NCBI GenBank assembly: GCA_025965775.1
Contig: JAOPWG010000156.1
Coordinates: forward strand, 1 to 7,560
Source: Modestobacter sp.
GTDB taxonomy: Bacteria; Actinomycetota; Actinomycetes; Mycobacteriales; Geodermatophilaceae
Length of the DNA: 7,560 nucleotides
Direction: 5' to 3'
Shown here piece by piece: positions 6,068-7,560 of this stretch. Position numbers and translations under genes: made by a program. Each line of letters opens with the position of its first letter. Position 1 is the first letter of the stretch. Below the pieces are notes generated by a model. It searched no databases. It was given only the letters and a program-made list of their open reading frames with translations, and had not been told where the DNA came from.

Positions 6068-7560
6068 CGGCCGGGCCGCTCGTCCCCAGGGGTGTCGAAG
6101 CGGAGCTTGGTCAGGTCCGGCAGCCCCTGGCCCGGCGGCAGACCGGGCAGGCCACCGGGCACACCGCCACCCGGCAGGCCGCCGGGGAAGCCGCCGCCGG
6201 GCATGCCACCCGGCGCACCGATCGCCCGGCGGGCCGGACCACCCTTCGCCTTGCCCTTGCCCTTCTTGGCGTTCTTGCCCCGCGCCTGCGCCTGCATCTG
6301 GCGACCGCGGGCCTTCTTCGACATGGGCCCCATCCCGGGCAGGCCCATGCTCCCGGCCATCTGCCCCATCATCTTCTGGGCCTGGCCGAAGCGCTCCAGC
6401 AGCTGGTTGACGTCGGTGACACTGACCCCCGAGCCGTTGGCGATGCGCACCCGCCGCGAGGCGTTGATGATCTTCGGGGTGACCCGCTCGGCCGGCGTCA
6501 TCGACCGGATGATCGCCGCGGTGCGGTCCAGGTCGCGGTCGTCGACCTGCTTGAGCTGCTCCTTCATCTGCCCGGCGCCGGGCAGCATGCCGAGCAGGTT
6601 GGCGATCGGACCCATCTTGCGGATGGTCAGCATCTGCTCGAGGAAGTCCTCGAGGGTGAAGCCCTCCCGGGAGGCGAGCTTGCTCGCCATAGCCTCGGCC
6701 TGGTCGGCGTCGAACGCCTGCTCGGCCTGCTCGATGAGGGTGAGGACGTCGCCCATCCCCAGGATGCGCGAGGCCATCCGCTCGGGGTGGAAGACGTCGA
6801 AGTCGGCGAGCTTCTCACCGGTGGAGGCGAACATGATCGGCTGCCCGGTCACGTGCCGGACCGATAGCGCGGCGCCACCGCGGGCGTCCCCGTCGAGCTT
6901 GGTCAGCACGACGCCGCTGAACCCGACGCCGTCGGCGAAGGCCTGCGCGGTGGTGACGGCGTCCTGGCCGATCATCGCGTCGACCACGAACAGCGTCTCG
7001 TCGGGGTGGACGACGTCGCGGATCCCGGCGGCCTGCGCCATCAGCTCCGCGTCGATGCCCAGCCGGCCCGCGGTGTCGACGACGACGACGTCGTGCATCG
7101 ATCGGCGGGCGTGCTCGATCGACGCCGCGGCCACCGCGATCGGGTCGCCCACACCGTTGCCGGGCTCGGGGGCGAACACGTCGACCCCGGCCTGCCCGGC
7201 GACCACGGACAGCTGCTGGACGGCGTTGGGTCGCTGCAGGTCCGCGGCCACCAGCAGCGGGGTGTGTCCCTGCGCCTTGAGCCAGCGGCCGAGCTTGCCC
7301 GCCAGCGTGGTCTTCCCGGCGCCCTGCAGTCCGGCCAGCATGATCACCGTCGGCGCCTGCTTGGCGTAGCGGATCCGCCTGGTCTCCCCGCCGAGGATGC
7401 CGACGAGCTCCTCGTTGACGATCTTGATGATCTGCTGCGCCGGGTTCAGCGCCTGCGAGACCTCGGCTCCCCGGGCCCGCTCCTTGACCGCGGCGATGAA
7501 CGACCGGACGACGGGCAGCGCGACGTCGGCCTCGAGCAGCGCGATGCGGATCTCCCGCGC
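6064..7560 (-). CDS. ffh: Signal recognition particle GTPase Ffh (SRP54), 5' end cut by window edge
   Basis: Ffh binds 4.5S/SRP RNA and signal sequences of nascent membrane proteins and docks with FtsY. Visible are 498 codons; the first 20-30 residues of the N domain lie beyond base 7560. The end of the N domain (REIRIALLEADVALPVV) leads into the G domain, with the P-loop GLQGAGKTT (7332-7306), DLQRPNAVQQL, DTAGR (7077-7063) and TKLDGDARGG (6903-6874). The Met-rich M domain lies at about 6705-6343, with RKMGPIANLLGMLPG and the RNA-binding RRVRIANGSGVSVTDVNQLL. A Lys/Arg-rich stretch and then a Gly/Pro repeat tail (6124-6219) follow, making the C-terminus long. The TGA at 6066-6064 overlaps the next gene's start. 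An internal ATG at 7347 lies inside the conserved P-loop strand and is not the start. Confidence 0.97.
   Translation of the reverse strand, partial: AREIRIALLEADVALPVVRSFIAAVKERARGAEVSQALNPAQQIIKIVNEELVGILGGETRRIRYAKQAPTVIMLAGLQGAGKTTLAGKLGRWLKAQGHTPLLVAADLQRPNAVQQLSVVAGQAGVDVFAPEPGNGVGDPIAVAAASIEHARRSMHDVVVVDTAGRLGIDAELMAQAAGIRDVVHPDETLFVVDAMIGQDAVTTAQAFADGVGFSGVVLTKLDGDARGGAALSVRHVTGQPIMFASTGEKLADFDVFHPERMASRILGMGDVLTLIEQAEQAFDADQAEAMASKLASREGFTLEDFLEQMLTIRKMGPIANLLGMLPGAGQMKEQLKQVDDRDLDRTAAIIRSMTPAERVTPKIINASRRVRIANGSGVSVTDVNQLLERFGQAQKMMGQMAGSMGLPGMGPMSKKARGRQMQAQARGKNAKKGKGKAKGGPARRAIGAPGGMPGGGFPGGLPGGGVPGGLPGLPPGQGLPDLTKLRFDTPGDERPGR
6124..6219 (-). repeat. Imperfect Gly-Gly-x-Pro coding repeat in the Ffh tail
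   Basis: Within ffh the translation runs GGMPGGGFPGGLPGGG and continues with VPGGLPG units. The recurring G-G-x-P-G-G pattern is encoded by degenerate 12-15 bp units rich in CCCGGCGGC-type sequence. It lies after the M domain and before the final LTKLRF segment. Confidence 0.8.

Noticed and set aside
5153..7369. 738-codon plus-strand open frame spanning the amidohydrolase and ffh
   Set aside because: It lies opposite two conserved minus-strand genes whose active-site motifs are intact, has no recognisable domain and no ribosome binding site.
1..7560. Undescribed defence, mobile or biosynthetic system
   Set aside because: Every stretch over 300 bases is either a conserved core gene or the kinase fossil with its flank. 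No repeats with spacers, integrase, transposase, toxin pair or reverse transcriptase was seen.

Overview
The window is high-GC bacterial chromosome. Its G/C-biased third codon positions, frequent GTG starts and gene order point to an actinobacterium. A Geodermatophilaceae-like genus is a guess from overall protein feel, not something the sequence proves. Almost everything is conserved core translation and secretion machinery read leftward on the minus strand. I see no CRISPR array, transposase, tRNA, rRNA, phage module or coherent undescribed system.

Layout, in minus-strand transcription order from the right edge. (1) ffh, the SRP GTPase, is missing only its first few dozen codons beyond base 7560. 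(2) A metal-dependent amidohydrolase follows, its GTG start overlapping the ffh stop as GTGA. (3) Between 4232 and 4963 there is no intact gene. The right part (4528-4952, plus strand) is the decayed C-terminal half of a sensor histidine kinase, and the left part is unassigned. (4) proS, bacterial-type prolyl-tRNA synthetase with its editing domain, follows. (5) A small plus-strand VOC/glyoxalase-fold gene converges on proS and diverges from rpsP. (6) The rpsP-khpA-rimM-trmD operon has gaps of 3, 11 and 5 nt and leaves the window inside trmD at base 1.

Functionally, S16, the KH protein, RimM and TrmD serve 30S assembly and tRNA m1G37 modification. ProRS charges tRNA-Pro, a major TrmD substrate, and Ffh targets nascent membrane proteins. 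The VOC protein and the amidohydrolase have no established role in these processes.

Most worth a second look are the histidine-kinase fossil, where individual lesions can be read, and trmD, which has no ATG, GTG or TTG start and appears to begin at CTG. Others are the ffh-amidohydrolase stop/start overlap, the Gly-Pro tail of Ffh and the proS start without a Shine-Dalgarno.
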